From positions 3,707,001-3,771,000 of the forward strand of contig JACKIH010000003.1 of assembly GCA_020638575.1 (NCBI GenBank): a stretch of 64,000 nt of DNA, read 5' to 3'. Source of the stretch: Rhodospirillaceae bacterium (GTDB lineage Bacteria; Pseudomonadota; Alphaproteobacteria; DSM-16000; Inquilinaceae). The notes beneath the pieces were generated by a model. The model made no database searches and was not told where the DNA came from. It was given only the letters and a program-made list of their open reading frames with translations. Both the position numbers and the translations under genes were made by a program. Positions 17,444-26,993 of this stretch are shown in pieces (position 1 is the first letter of the stretch; every line of letters begins with the position of its first letter).

Positions 17444-19555
17444 ATGGCCGGACAACGGATCGCCACGACCACCCAGGCCGGGCTGCACTCGGTCGGCACC
17501 GCCGGCCAGCCCGTCAACATGGCCTATGAGCAGATCGTCCGCTATCTGACCCAGAGCCTGGGGCCGGACCACGCCCATGTGCTGGCCGAGCCCAACTACA
17601 ACCCCACCCGCGGCACGGTCGACTGGTACACCCCGCTGGACGGTCCCGTGCGGCGCCTCTCCGACCTGCCGGAAGACGAACGCCCGCAGGTGGAAGGCCG
17701 GCTGGCCGAGCTGCGCGACGGCATCGCCGGGGCGGCGGCCCGGCTCGGCGCGTCGGACCACGGCGGCGACCGCATGCTCGGCAAGATGATCGGTCTGTCG
17801 CTGGAGATCCCCGGCGAGGACCACATCTACATTGTCGGCGACCAGCCGGTGCTCACCTGCTGGGGCATGGTGCAGGACAGCCCGGCGCCGGAACGCGGCG
17901 TGCTGCGCAAGTTCATCCCGTGGGGGCCGGCCCTGGGGCTGCGCGGCGGTGCCGTAGCCATCTCCCGCGTCATGATGGTGGAGCCGCTAATGTGGCTCGC
18001 CTGGCTGCTGTGGCTGCTGTTCGGCACGCTGCTCGCGGTCATCTTCATCATCCTCTTGAGCGGCTGCGGCGTGCGGGTGCCCGGCTTCGAATGGCTGTCG
18101 GACAGCGGCTGGGCCAACTACTGCCCGGTGACCCGGACGGCGGAAGACCTGAACCGGCCCGATCCGCAACTGATGGCGGAACGCGCGCGCCAGAGCGTGC
18201 TGGAGGCCGAGCTGTCGCGCTTGGAGCTGGAGGTGGCGGTGGCCGTGCGGGCCTGCCGGCGGGCGGAAGGACGGCCGGTGCCGGCCGTGCCGATCGACCG
18301 CCGGCCGCTGCCGACCGGGCCGGTCGCGGTGCCGCCGGCCACCGTGCCGCCGGCCACGGTGCCGCCGGCCACGGTGCCGCCGGCGACCGAGGTGCCCGAT
18401 GCGCCGGCCATTGAAGCCCCCGAAGTGCCGGCTGCTCCGGTGGTGCCGGCGCCGGTCGATACCGGCGAAGCGGTGGACGTACTGGACCCGCCGACCACGG
18501 CGGCGATCGACGGCGACCCCAACCTGCCGGTCAACCGTTCGACCGATCCGGGAACCGTCGCAGCGGTCGACGCTCCGCCGGACGCCGACGTACCGCATTT
18601 GCCGGTCGATCCGCCCGCCGCCGAAGACCCGGTGGAGCAGGCCGACGTACCGCATTTGCCGGTCGATCCGCCCGCCGCCGAAGACCCGGTGGAGCGGGCC
18701 GACGTGCCGCACCTGCCGGTCGATCCGCCCGCCGCCGAAGAGCCGGTGGAGCAGGCCGACGTACCGCACCTGCCGGTCGATCCGCCCGCCGCCGAAGAGC
18801 CGGTGGAGCAGGCCGACGTGCCGCACCTGCCGGTCAGCCCGCCGGAGGCCGAAGAGCCGGTGGAGCAGGCCGACGTACCGCACCTGCCGGTCAGCCCGCC
18901 GGAGGCCGAAGAACCGGTGGAGCGGGCCGACGTGCCGCACCTGCCGGTCGATCCGCCGGATGAGGTGGCCGCTGCCGATCAGGCCGAAGAGCCGGTGGCC
19001 GAGCCGCCGGCCGTGCCCGCGCCGCCGGAGCCGTCCCTTGACCCCGCACCGGAGCCTGAGCCTCCCGCCGCGGAACCGGCCCAGCCGGCCCCGGACGAAA
19101 CGGCGGACCAGGCACCGCCGCCCTCGCCGCAGGAACAGCCGAGCGAGCCCCAGGACCAGGCGCAAGAGCCGTCGCCGGAAGAGCTGGCGGCCAATGCGGA
19201 GCTCGCCATCGAGCTGGACTGGGAGTCCGAGGACGACCTCAACCTCCACGTGGTCTGCCCCGACGGTAGCCGCATCTACAGCCTGAGCCGCCAGGGCTGC
19301 GGCGGCCGCCTGTTGGGTGACGCCAATGCCAGCGGCGACGTGGAACCTGCGGCCAGCGAAACCGTGGCGTTCCAGGAGGCGCCGGACGGTCCGCTGCGCA
19401 TCGAGGTCGACAACTTCAATGCCCGCAGTCCGGGCGATCCGCCGGTGCCGTTCCAGATCCGCATCCGCCGGCCGGACGGATCGGTGGAGGTGGTCGAAGG
19501 CAACGTGGCGTCGGGCGACGGGCGCGTCCTGGTGCGCGAGATCGACGTCCCATGA
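17444..19555 (+). CDS. Single-pass membrane protein with Pro-rich repeat stalk and YfaP/DUF2135-like tip
   Basis: 703 residues. Residues 1-175 form a cytoplasmic domain I do not recognise (segments VNMAYEQIVRYLTQSLGPD and GMVQDSPAPERGVLRKF). One membrane helix spans about 181-206. A short coiled coil follows (near 235-275), then a long Pro/Ala/Glu-rich stalk with VPPAT repeats and seven 19-residue ADVPHLPV repeats (about 381-513). The C-terminal domain (about 583-703) begins LDWESEDDLNLHVVCPDG and has FQIRIRRPDG, resembling YfaP/DUF2135 beta-sandwich domains that start LxWxxxxDLDLHV. It thus projects a binding tip into the periplasm. It is 5 bases after the protease gene and 117 before srfB. 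Confidence 0.75.
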   Translation: MAGQRIATTTQAGLHSVGTAGQPVNMAYEQIVRYLTQSLGPDHAHVLAEPNYNPTRGTVDWYTPLDGPVRRLSDLPEDERPQVEGRLAELRDGIAGAAARLGASDHGGDRMLGKMIGLSLEIPGEDHIYIVGDQPVLTCWGMVQDSPAPERGVLRKFIPWGPALGLRGGAVAISRVMMVEPLMWLAWLLWLLFGTLLAVIFIILLSGCGVRVPGFEWLSDSGWANYCPVTRTAEDLNRPDPQLMAERARQSVLEAELSRLELEVAVAVRACRRAEGRPVPAVPIDRRPLPTGPVAVPPATVPPATVPPATVPPATEVPDAPAIEAPEVPAAPVVPAPVDTGEAVDVLDPPTTAAIDGDPNLPVNRSTDPGTVAAVDAPPDADVPHLPVDPPAAEDPVEQADVPHLPVDPPAAEDPVERADVPHLPVDPPAAEEPVEQADVPHLPVDPPAAEEPVEQADVPHLPVSPPEAEEPVEQADVPHLPVSPPEAEEPVERADVPHLPVDPPDEVAAADQAEEPVAEPPAVPAPPEPSLDPAPEPEPPAAEPAQPAPDETADQAPPPSPQEQPSEPQDQAQEPSPEELAANAELAIELDWESEDDLNLHVVCPDGSRIYSLSRQGCGGRLLGDANASGDVEPAASETVAFQEAPDGPLRIEVDNFNARSPGDPPVPFQIRIRRPDGSVEVVEGNVASGDGRVLVREIDVP
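18584..18982 (+). repeat. Seven in-frame 57-bp repeats (19-residue units)
   Basis: Each unit encodes a variant of ADVPHLPVDPPAAEEPVEQ. Units 1-2 have AAEDPVE, 3-4 AAEEPVE, 5-6 PEAEEPVE with SPP, and 7 diverges after VDPP. Neighbouring units are most alike, a sign of stepwise duplication. The repeat forms the periplasmic stalk of the protein. Confidence 0.95.
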
Positions 19556-19672
19556 GTGCTGCGAACGGCGCACTTTGCCGCCCTGGCGGCAGCATCCCCG
19601 CGGCCGGCCTGCGCTTGCGCGGGGCTGGGGCGTAGCGTAATCACCGGAGCCGCGAATGAAGGCGAGGCAGGC

Positions 19673-22666
19673 ATGTTGAAGGCGCTGACGCGCGCATATC
19701 GATCGGTGGTCAGTCTGATCCCCTTCAGCGGCGTTCAGATCCTGGATTTCGGCTTCGACATCGACGCCACGCCGAAGCTCACCCGCTTCTTCTGGGAAGA
19801 AAAGCAGACCGACCAGCCCGAAGACGACGGCACCATCCCGGTCAGCCTGCGCAGCCTGCACCCCGACCCGGAGACGGGCGAACTGATCGACCCCGCCACC
19901 GGCCAGCACCCGGACGAGGACCAGGTCTACAGCTTCAACAAGGTGAAGGGGCTGGAACCCTATCTCGGCAAATGGGTGCCGGTGCCGGTCCTGCGCATCA
20001 AGGGCAAGGATGCCGACGGCGAGGACGTGTTCGACCAGGGGCCCACCAACTGGGCGCGGGTGCGCGTGGTGGAACTGCCGGAGCGCGACCGCGACGGCCA
20101 CACCCACCGGGTGATGCTGGCCTTCGACACCGAGATCCGGCCGACCGAAGCCGACCGCCCCTACCTGGTGCCGAGCCCGCGCGACAGCGAGGAGGAGCAG
20201 GAGTTCCGCTTCGTCGCCCGCGAGGTGGACAACGGCTGGTTCCTCTCGGAGCCCTGGGTGGAAGAATGGCTGGAGGAGGTGCTGCGGGAGTACCGCGTGG
20301 CCCAGCGCGCCGGCCGACCCCTGCGGGCCGAAGACTACCCCTATCTGTGCGAGCACTGGGCGCGCTACCTGACCTTCCTGAACGTGCTGGAGGATGCCTG
20401 CCGCTTCCCGCGGGTGAAGCTGGCCGACACGGTGTCCGAAGACAGCCGCTACGTGCCCATCGACGTCGACCTGGTGCTGGACATCGGCAACAGCCGCACC
20501 TGCGGCATCCTGATCGAGAGCTATCCCGACGAGCGGCTGGACCTGAACAACTCCTACATGCTGGAGCTGCGCGACCTGTCGCGGCCGGAGCAGGCCTACA
20601 GCCATCCCTTCGAAAGCCGCGTGGAGTTCGCAAGGCCGGCCTTCGGGCGCGACTACATCTCCCGCCGCTCCGGCCGCGCCAGCGGCTTCTACTGGCCGTC
20701 CATCGTGCGGGTGGGGCCGGAAGCGGCAAGGCTGGCCGGCGAAGCCCAGGGCACGGAAGGCACCAGCGGGCTTTCCAGCCCCAAGCGCTACCTGTGGGAC
20801 AACCGGCCGCTCAACCAGGGCTGGCGCTTCAACGGCATCGGCCAGGACGGGGTGACCACGGAACCGCCGGTGACCGGCGCCATCATGGCCTTCGTGACGG
20901 AGGACGGCGACGTCATCCGCAACATGAAGAAGCCGGCGGGCTCGGCGGTGCGCGCCAAGTTTTCCCGCTCCTCGCTGTTCACGTTCCTTTTGAGCGAGAT
21001 CATCCTGCAGGCGCAGATGATGATCAACTCGCCGGACAACCGCAGCCAGCGCCGCCATGCCGACGTGCCGCGCCAGCTCCGCCGCATCATCCTGACCATG
21101 CCGCCGGCCACGCCCTTGGCAGAGCAGCGCATCATGCGCGAGCGCGCCAAGGGGGCGATCATGTTGACCTGGGACGCGCTGGGCTGGACCGGGCGCCCGC
21201 GCATGCCGGCGCCGGAACCCACCCTGATCCTGCAATGGGACGAGGCGAGCTGCACCCAGCTCGTCTACCTCTACACCGAGATCACCCAGAAGTTTCAGGG
21301 GGCGGCCACCGACTTCTTCGCCATCATGGGGCGCACGCGGGCGGAATACGGCTTCGACCCCAGCTTGCGCGTGGCCAGCATCGACATCGGCGGCGGCACC
21401 ACCGATCTTATGGTCACCACCTACCAGATCGAGGGCAACCGGGCGATCAACCCCACCCAGAATTTCCGCGAAGGCTTCAAGATCGCCGGCGACGATATCC
21501 TGGAAGCGGTGATCGAACGCCACGTGCTGCCGCCCATCGGCCGCCATCTGGCGTCCTGTGGGGTGCGCGACGCCGGCGCGCTGTTGCAGCAGCTCTTCGG
21601 CGGCGACCGCGCCGGCATGCCCGAACAGGAACGCCACCTGCGCAAGCAGTTCGTCACCCAGGTGTGCATGCCGATCGCGCTCGCCCTGCTGCACGCCTAC
21701 GAAGGTGCCAAGCCCTACGGCGACCAGGTGCCCTTCGACATGCCGTTCGAGGACTTCTTCACGCTCGACACCTGGCCGCCCAAGCGCATCACCGACTATG
21801 TGGAGCGCAAGGCGCAGGAGGCCGGGTCGGACGGCTTCCGAGTGAAGGACGTGACCTTCACGGTGAACTTCGACGCGCTGGCCCAGGAGGTCCAGAACGT
21901 CATGCGGGCCACCCTGTTCGACCTGTGCGAGGTGGTCTATACGCTGGATTGCGACATCCTTCTGATCTCCGGCCGGCCGTCGCGGCTGCCGGCGATCCAG
22001 GACGCGATCCTGGCGTTGATGCCGGTGTCGCCCAACCGCATCGTGCGCATGCACCACTACCGGGTGGGGCACTGGTATCCCTTCTCCGACAGTCTGGCGC
22101 GCATCGACGACCCCAAGACCACCGCGGTGGTGGGCGGCATGCTGTGCGCACTCTCGGAAGGCCAGATCGAAGGCTTCCTCTTGCGCGCCAGCCAGTTCAC
22201 GCTGAAGTCGACGGCGCGCTACATCGGCGAGATGGAGATCAGCGGCCAGATCAAGACCGAGCGGGTGCTGTTTTCCGACATCGACCTGGAAGCCCGCGCC
22301 ACCGCCGACCAGTCTGCCGCCATGCGCTTCTACGCGCCCAGTTTCATCGGTTTTCGCCAGCTTCCCGTGGAGCGGTGGACGGCCACTCCGCTATACTATC
22401 TGGAACTGACCAATCCCCAGATGGCGCCGCGCCTCTCGCTCCCCCTGACGGTGACGCTGGAGCGCGCCGAGGTGGAAGCCGAAGGAACCGACGAAGCCAA
22501 GAAGGAAGATTTCAAGATCGTGGAAGTCGAGGATGCCCAGGGCGAAGCGCGACCGAAGTCCTTGTTGCAGCTCCGGCTTCAGACGCTGAAATCGGAAGCG
22601 GGCTATTGGCTCGATACCGGCATCCTGACCCTGTACAAGAGCGGCGAGGAGGGCGGTCATGGCTGA
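19673..22666 (+). CDS. srfB: SrfB family protein (actin/Hsp70-like ATPase fold)
   Basis: 997 residues of the SrfB family, named from the Salmonella srfABC locus. Motifs of the actin/Hsp70 ATPase fold are visible: phosphate-1 VLDIGNSRTCGILIES (about residue 268), phosphate-2 ASIDIGGGTTDLMVTT (about 567), and an adenosine-type SGRPSRLPAI (about 766). So ATP binding with a hinge motion is expected. There is no signal peptide or membrane helix, hence cytoplasmic. The stop overlaps srfC by 8 bases (ATGGCTGA), a strong sign of co-translation. Biochemical function of SrfB is not known to me; being beside GTPase-like SrfC suggests a chaperone or assembly pair. Confidence 0.9.
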   Translation: MLKALTRAYRSVVSLIPFSGVQILDFGFDIDATPKLTRFFWEEKQTDQPEDDGTIPVSLRSLHPDPETGELIDPATGQHPDEDQVYSFNKVKGLEPYLGKWVPVPVLRIKGKDADGEDVFDQGPTNWARVRVVELPERDRDGHTHRVMLAFDTEIRPTEADRPYLVPSPRDSEEEQEFRFVAREVDNGWFLSEPWVEEWLEEVLREYRVAQRAGRPLRAEDYPYLCEHWARYLTFLNVLEDACRFPRVKLADTVSEDSRYVPIDVDLVLDIGNSRTCGILIESYPDERLDLNNSYMLELRDLSRPEQAYSHPFESRVEFARPAFGRDYISRRSGRASGFYWPSIVRVGPEAARLAGEAQGTEGTSGLSSPKRYLWDNRPLNQGWRFNGIGQDGVTTEPPVTGAIMAFVTEDGDVIRNMKKPAGSAVRAKFSRSSLFTFLLSEIILQAQMMINSPDNRSQRRHADVPRQLRRIILTMPPATPLAEQRIMRERAKGAIMLTWDALGWTGRPRMPAPEPTLILQWDEASCTQLVYLYTEITQKFQGAATDFFAIMGRTRAEYGFDPSLRVASIDIGGGTTDLMVTTYQIEGNRAINPTQNFREGFKIAGDDILEAVIERHVLPPIGRHLASCGVRDAGALLQQLFGGDRAGMPEQERHLRKQFVTQVCMPIALALLHAYEGAKPYGDQVPFDMPFEDFFTLDTWPPKRITDYVERKAQEAGSDGFRVKDVTFTVNFDALAQEVQNVMRATLFDLCEVVYTLDCDILLISGRPSRLPAIQDAILALMPVSPNRIVRMHHYRVGHWYPFSDSLARIDDPKTTAVVGGMLCALSEGQIEGFLLRASQFTLKSTARYIGEMEISGQIKTERVLFSDIDLEARATADQSAAMRFYAPSFIGFRQLPVERWTATPLYYLELTNPQMAPRLSLPLTVTLERAEVEAEGTDEAKKEDFKIVEVEDAQGEARPKSLLQLRLQTLKSEAGYWLDTGILTLYKSGEEGGHG

Positions 22667-25361
22667 CGTCACCTTGCAGAAGTCCAATGGGCGCAGGGCC
22701 AACGGCCACGATGCCAACGCGAGCGTGGCGGCGACCTGCCGGGATACCGCTGCCATCGCCGGCAAGGCGGTGTCGTGGATCACCGACAATCCGGACAAGG
22801 TGCGCCAGGAGCAGTCGGCCCTGTTGCGCGAGTTCCGCAAGTTCGGCACCGCGGCGCGCAAGCTGGAAGCGGCCGTGCACCGGCCCATGTGCGTCGGCGT
22901 GTTCGGCCCCAGCCAGGCCGGCAAGTCCTACCTGATCTCGGCCTTGGCCCGCCAGGGAACGGCCCCCCTGATCGCGGACTTCGACGGCGTGCCCGACGGG
23001 CTCGACTTCGTGCGCGAGATCAACCCCGAAGGCGGCCAGGAAAGCACCGGTCTGGTCACCCGCTTCACCATCCGGCGGGAGCGCACGCCCAAGGGCTTCC
23101 CGGTGGCGCTGCGCCTGCTGTCGCAGACCGACGTCATCAAGATCCTCGGCAACACCTTCTTTTCCGACTGCGACCTGTCGGAAGAGGAGGTGCCCAGCCC
23201 GCAGAAGGTCCGCGGCATGATCCGCGACGCCGAAGCCCAGGCGCTGCGCGAGCCGGTGGACGTGCTGAACGAGGAGGATGTCTGGGACCTCCAGGAGTAT
23301 TTCGAGAAGTATTTCAAGGGCGAAGCCATCATCAAGGCGCTCGGCCCCGGCTACTGGAACCATGTGGCGGAGGTGGCGCCGCGGCTGCCCATCGGCGCGC
23401 GGGCCGCCCTGTTCTCCGTGCTGTGGGGCGGCATCCCGGAATTCACCGAGCTGTTGACCCTGCTCTACGACGCGCTCAGCGGCCTCGGCTTCGCGTCCGA
23501 CGCCTATTGCCCCATCGAAGGGCTGGTGCCGCGCGACAACTCCATCATCGACGTGCGCACCCTGGGCGGGCTGTCTTCGGGCGGCGACAGTGCGGGGTCG
23601 CTCGATGTGGTGTCGCCGGAAGGCCATCGTGTGAAGCTGCCGCGCGCGCAGATCACCGCACTCACCGCGGAACTGCGCATCGTGGTCCGCGACAAGCCGT
23701 GGGACTTCTTCGACCACACCGACCTGCTGGACTTCCCCGGCGCCCGTAGCCGCGAGAACATCCCCGATATCCGGGCTTTCCTGGAGCAGCCGACGGCGCT
23801 GCAGTCGCTCTTCCTGCGCGGCAAGGTGGCCTACCTGTTCGAGCGCTACTGTGCCGAACAGGAGCTGACCAGCATGCTCCTGTGCATCGGCCCGTCGAAC
23901 CAGGAGGTGCGCACGCTGCCCTCCATGGTGAACGACTGGATCGCCAGCACCCATGGGTCCGAAGCGGCGGCCCGCGCCCGCCAGCAATGCGCGCTGTTCT
24001 TGGTGCTCACCAAGTTCGATGCGGAGTTCGAGGAGAAGGCCGGCCAGGCGGAAACATCCGAAGGCCGCTGGACCACCCGCATGCAGACCTCGCTGCTCGA
24101 CTTCTTCGGCAAGTCCAGCGACTGGCCCACAGAATGGGCGCCGGGCGAGCCCTTCCACAACTGCTACTGGCTGCGCAATCCCAACTACAAGGCCAAGCAC
24201 ATCCTCGACTACGACGCGTCGGGCCGGGAGGTCGGCATGCGCCCGGGCGAGGAGGCGCGGATCGCCCGCTACCGCCGCGACTATGTGAGCAACGAGACGG
24301 TGCGCGCCCATTTCGCCAATCCCGAACGGGCCTGGGATGAAGCCTTCCGGCTGAACGACGGCGGCATCACCTACCTGGCGGACAGCTTGGCACCGGTGTG
24401 CAACCCCGATATCAAGCGCCGCCAGATCGAGCACCGGGTGGCTGCCCAGCGCGCGCTGATGATGGAACGGCTGTCGCGCTACCATGTGTCGGACGACCTG
24501 CAGCAGGAGTTGGACCGCCGCCGCCAGGCTGCAGCCAACGCCGTGCGCCGTCTCGCCCAGTGCGTGCAGGCGCAGCGCTTCGGCAAGCTGATCCGCGCCA
24601 TGCAGCTCGACGGCGACCTGCTGGCCGGCCTCTATTACCAGGTGGAGACCGGCGCTCCGGGTGCCGAGGAGGACGAGGACCGGCCACCCCCCACCATCGG
24701 CCCCACCGTCGCCGCCGACGATCTGCTGGCCGACGTGTTCGGCGACGAGCTGGACATGGTGATGGCCAATGAAAGCACCGCGCCGCCGCCCACCGCGCCG
24801 CGCGACCATGCCGGCGCCTTCGCCGATGCGGTGCTGGAGCGCTGGATGGAGGAGCTGCATTCCCTGGCGGAAACCCCGCAGCTCTACCGCTATTTCCAGA
24901 TGTCGGAAGCCACCATGGGCACGCTGGCGGCCGAGCTGATTTCCGGCGCCCGCCGGCTGGAACTGCGCGACACCATCGCGCGCACCGTGCGCAAGACCAC
25001 CAGCTTCCGCCAGAAGCTGGACATCGCCATGAACAAGCCGGCGCTGATCGCCGCCAACTTGCTGAACGACTTCGTCAACTACGTGGGGTTCGATGCCATG
25101 CCGGTGGAAGACCGCCCGGCGGCCGGCAAGGGCCCCACCCGGCGCCCGGTGTTCGCCCCGCGGCCGCCGACCGACGGGGAACTGGTGCTGCCGGAAACCC
25201 AGACGCCTTACGACCGTCTGCAATATGTCGACTGGATGGCTGCCTTCGTGCGTATGGTCGAACAGAACGCGATGAGCCGGGAAGGCCGGGAAATCGATGT
25301 TGCCCAGAATGCCCGGATCGGCGAGTTGGTTCAGGCGCTGGACAGACCGGTCGTCGGGTAA
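22659..25361 (+). CDS. srfC: SrfC family protein with GTPase-like motifs
   Basis: 900 residues of the SrfC (putative virulence factor) family. It carries what look like GTPase signatures: G1 GPSQAGKS at residues 83-90, a G3-like DLLDFPGAR (near 360), and G4 LVLTKFD (near 450). Large insertions between them and a long helical C-terminal half, rich in charged coiled coil, recall dynamin-like proteins; that comparison is inference. No signal peptide or membrane helix is evident. It overlaps srfB by 8 bases and is 21 bases before the next gene. The probable job is nucleotide-driven remodelling or assembly with SrfB. Confidence 0.88.
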   Translation: MADVTLQKSNGRRANGHDANASVAATCRDTAAIAGKAVSWITDNPDKVRQEQSALLREFRKFGTAARKLEAAVHRPMCVGVFGPSQAGKSYLISALARQGTAPLIADFDGVPDGLDFVREINPEGGQESTGLVTRFTIRRERTPKGFPVALRLLSQTDVIKILGNTFFSDCDLSEEEVPSPQKVRGMIRDAEAQALREPVDVLNEEDVWDLQEYFEKYFKGEAIIKALGPGYWNHVAEVAPRLPIGARAALFSVLWGGIPEFTELLTLLYDALSGLGFASDAYCPIEGLVPRDNSIIDVRTLGGLSSGGDSAGSLDVVSPEGHRVKLPRAQITALTAELRIVVRDKPWDFFDHTDLLDFPGARSRENIPDIRAFLEQPTALQSLFLRGKVAYLFERYCAEQELTSMLLCIGPSNQEVRTLPSMVNDWIASTHGSEAAARARQQCALFLVLTKFDAEFEEKAGQAETSEGRWTTRMQTSLLDFFGKSSDWPTEWAPGEPFHNCYWLRNPNYKAKHILDYDASGREVGMRPGEEARIARYRRDYVSNETVRAHFANPERAWDEAFRLNDGGITYLADSLAPVCNPDIKRRQIEHRVAAQRALMMERLSRYHVSDDLQQELDRRRQAAANAVRRLAQCVQAQRFGKLIRAMQLDGDLLAGLYYQVETGAPGAEEDEDRPPPTIGPTVAADDLLADVFGDELDMVMANESTAPPPTAPRDHAGAFADAVLERWMEELHSLAETPQLYRYFQMSEATMGTLAAELISGARRLELRDTIARTVRKTTSFRQKLDIAMNKPALIAANLLNDFVNYVGFDAMPVEDRPAAGKGPTRRPVFAPRPPTDGELVLPETQTPYDRLQYVDWMAAFVRMVEQNAMSREGREIDVAQNARIGELVQALDRPVVG

Positions 25362-25382
25362 GGATGCGGGGTAGGGTCGGCC

Positions 25383-26909
25383 ATGAGTGAAGTCACCATC
25401 CATGAAGACCGCTCCGAGCCCGGCGGCGGCTATGCCGTGATCCGGGTGACCGGGGTTACCCACAATCCGGGCGATGCCGGCTTCTCGGTTCGCCGCATCG
25501 GCTACGACCGGGGCACGCTGGGCCGCAGCGGCTGGCAGGGGCCCGATGCGCGGCTCTACCCGATGGATGTCCGCTTCCACCAGGGCAGCCTCTACCTGAA
25601 GGTCGGCCCCGACGTGGTCGACCGCATCGAGGTCGGCACGCCCATCGAGATCGAGATCCCGTCCATCGGCGTGCGCGCCACCCTGCACTGGCCGGAAATC
25701 GCCCCCTCGGTGGCCGAACACGGCCCGTCGCGGCGCACCCGCACCGGCTTCGGCGCGCGGTCCGGGGCGGTTCCGGCGGCCACCGGGGCGTTCGGCGCGG
25801 CCGAACCGGCGATGGCCGACGACGACATGGGGGCGACGCGCATCGGTGCGCCGCTGCCGGCGTCCGATGCCACCCAGATCGGCGCGCCGCCGGCCCAGGC
25901 GGACCTGCGCGCCCACTCGTTCTCGCCCACCCGCGGCGGGGCGGCCGCGCGCGATCCCATCGGCGGCAACTTCGACGATCCCTTCGCCGATTTCGTGGAC
26001 GGCGACTTTCTCGACGACCGCTGGGACATGCTGGGCGAACGCCGCGGCGAAGTGCGCCCGACGCCGGCGCGCGACGACGAAGGCGGCGGTACGGCTTGGA
26101 TCGTGGTGCTGCTGGTCCTGCTGCTGCTGGTCGGCGGCGGTGTGGCGCTGGTGATGACCGGCGTGGTCGACCCCGACGAATTGCTGGCCGAACTGGGCCT
26201 CGGCGAAGAAGAGACCATGGTGGTGGATACGCCCGATGAGGTGACGCCGCCGCCAACCCCCATCGACTTGTCGAACCAGGGACCGGTCCCGGAAACCACG
26301 CCGGACCGGCCCATCGATACGACCCCGCCCATCGACACCACGCCGCCGCCCGAACGGCCGGCCGGCGAGGGCGGTTTCCTCGACCACTGGGCCAACATCT
26401 TCACCGTACCGGAGGGGACCGGGCCGACGCCGCCGGAAACGGTGACCCCGCCGCCCGAACCGCCGCCGCAGACGAGCCCACCGGAAACGGTGGTGCCCAC
26501 CGGGCCGCCGCTGCGCGATCCGCGCGAGACCCCGACCGATTATGCCGACCGCTTCCTGCGCTCCGGCCCCGCTGCCGAAGCCGCCTACGACGAGGGCAAC
26601 CGGCACCTGGAGGCGGGCGATGCGGAGGTGGCGGTGCTGATGTACGAGTACGGAGCCGACCGCGGCCATGCACCGTCGCTGATGGCGATCGGCCGGATGT
26701 ACGATCCGGTGCACTTCTCCCCCAGCCTGTCGGCATTCACCCACGCCAACCCGGTGCGCGCCGCGGAGCGCTACCGCGAGGCCGAGGCGCAAGGAAGTCA
26801 AGAAGCTGCCCAAGCATTGGCGGATTTGCGTGGCTGGCTTGAGCGTGCCGCGGCAGGCGGCGACCAGGAGGCGAGGGCGGCGCTTCAGCAACTGGACGCC
26901 AGGCGCTGA
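25383..26909 (+). CDS. Single-pass membrane protein with N-terminal beta domain and Sel1-like C-terminus
   Basis: 508 residues. An N-terminal beta-rich cytoplasmic domain (about 1-115, SEVTIHEDRSEPGGGYAVI then VGTPIEIEIPSIGVRATLHW) is followed by an Ala/Gly-rich linker, one membrane helix (about 237-258, IVVLLVLLLLVGGGVALVM), a Pro/Thr-rich periplasmic stalk, and a helical domain from about 385 with Sel1/TPR-like units (AYDEGNRHLEAGDAEVAVLM, YGADRGHAPSLMAIGRMY, GSQEAAQALADLRGWL). I do not recognise the N-terminal domain; it may occupy the place of SrfA in the srfABC order, but similarity to SrfA could not be checked. The layout matches the other membrane protein of the locus: cytoplasmic head, one helix, extended stalk, binding tip. 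Confidence 0.72.
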   Translation: MSEVTIHEDRSEPGGGYAVIRVTGVTHNPGDAGFSVRRIGYDRGTLGRSGWQGPDARLYPMDVRFHQGSLYLKVGPDVVDRIEVGTPIEIEIPSIGVRATLHWPEIAPSVAEHGPSRRTRTGFGARSGAVPAATGAFGAAEPAMADDDMGATRIGAPLPASDATQIGAPPAQADLRAHSFSPTRGGAAARDPIGGNFDDPFADFVDGDFLDDRWDMLGERRGEVRPTPARDDEGGGTAWIVVLLVLLLLVGGGVALVMTGVVDPDELLAELGLGEEETMVVDTPDEVTPPPTPIDLSNQGPVPETTPDRPIDTTPPIDTTPPPERPAGEGGFLDHWANIFTVPEGTGPTPPETVTPPPEPPPQTSPPETVVPTGPPLRDPRETPTDYADRFLRSGPAAEAAYDEGNRHLEAGDAEVAVLMYEYGADRGHAPSLMAIGRMYDPVHFSPSLSAFTHANPVRAAERYREAEAQGSQEAAQALADLRGWLERAAAGGDQEARAALQQLDARR

Positions 26910-26993
26910 CCCGTCCTTCGGGCACACGCCGGATCGCCGCGGTGGCTGTCGATCGGCCCTCTAGGTAGCACTGGCGATGGGGAAGACAGGACC

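Noticed and set aside
18584..18982. Regular repeats resembling a CRISPR array
   Set aside because: The 57-bp units abut without spacers, are in frame and encode protein repeats; no cas genes are present.
17987..22072. Minus-strand open frame of about 1361 codons
   Set aside because: It runs antisense to two well-supported genes (the stalked membrane protein and srfB), has no recognisable domain and a His/Arg/Gly-rich composition typical of high-GC shadow frames.
22512..26927. Minus-strand open frame of about 1471 codons
   Set aside because: Antisense to srfC and the Sel1-like protein gene; low-complexity composition, no motif, no sensible start.
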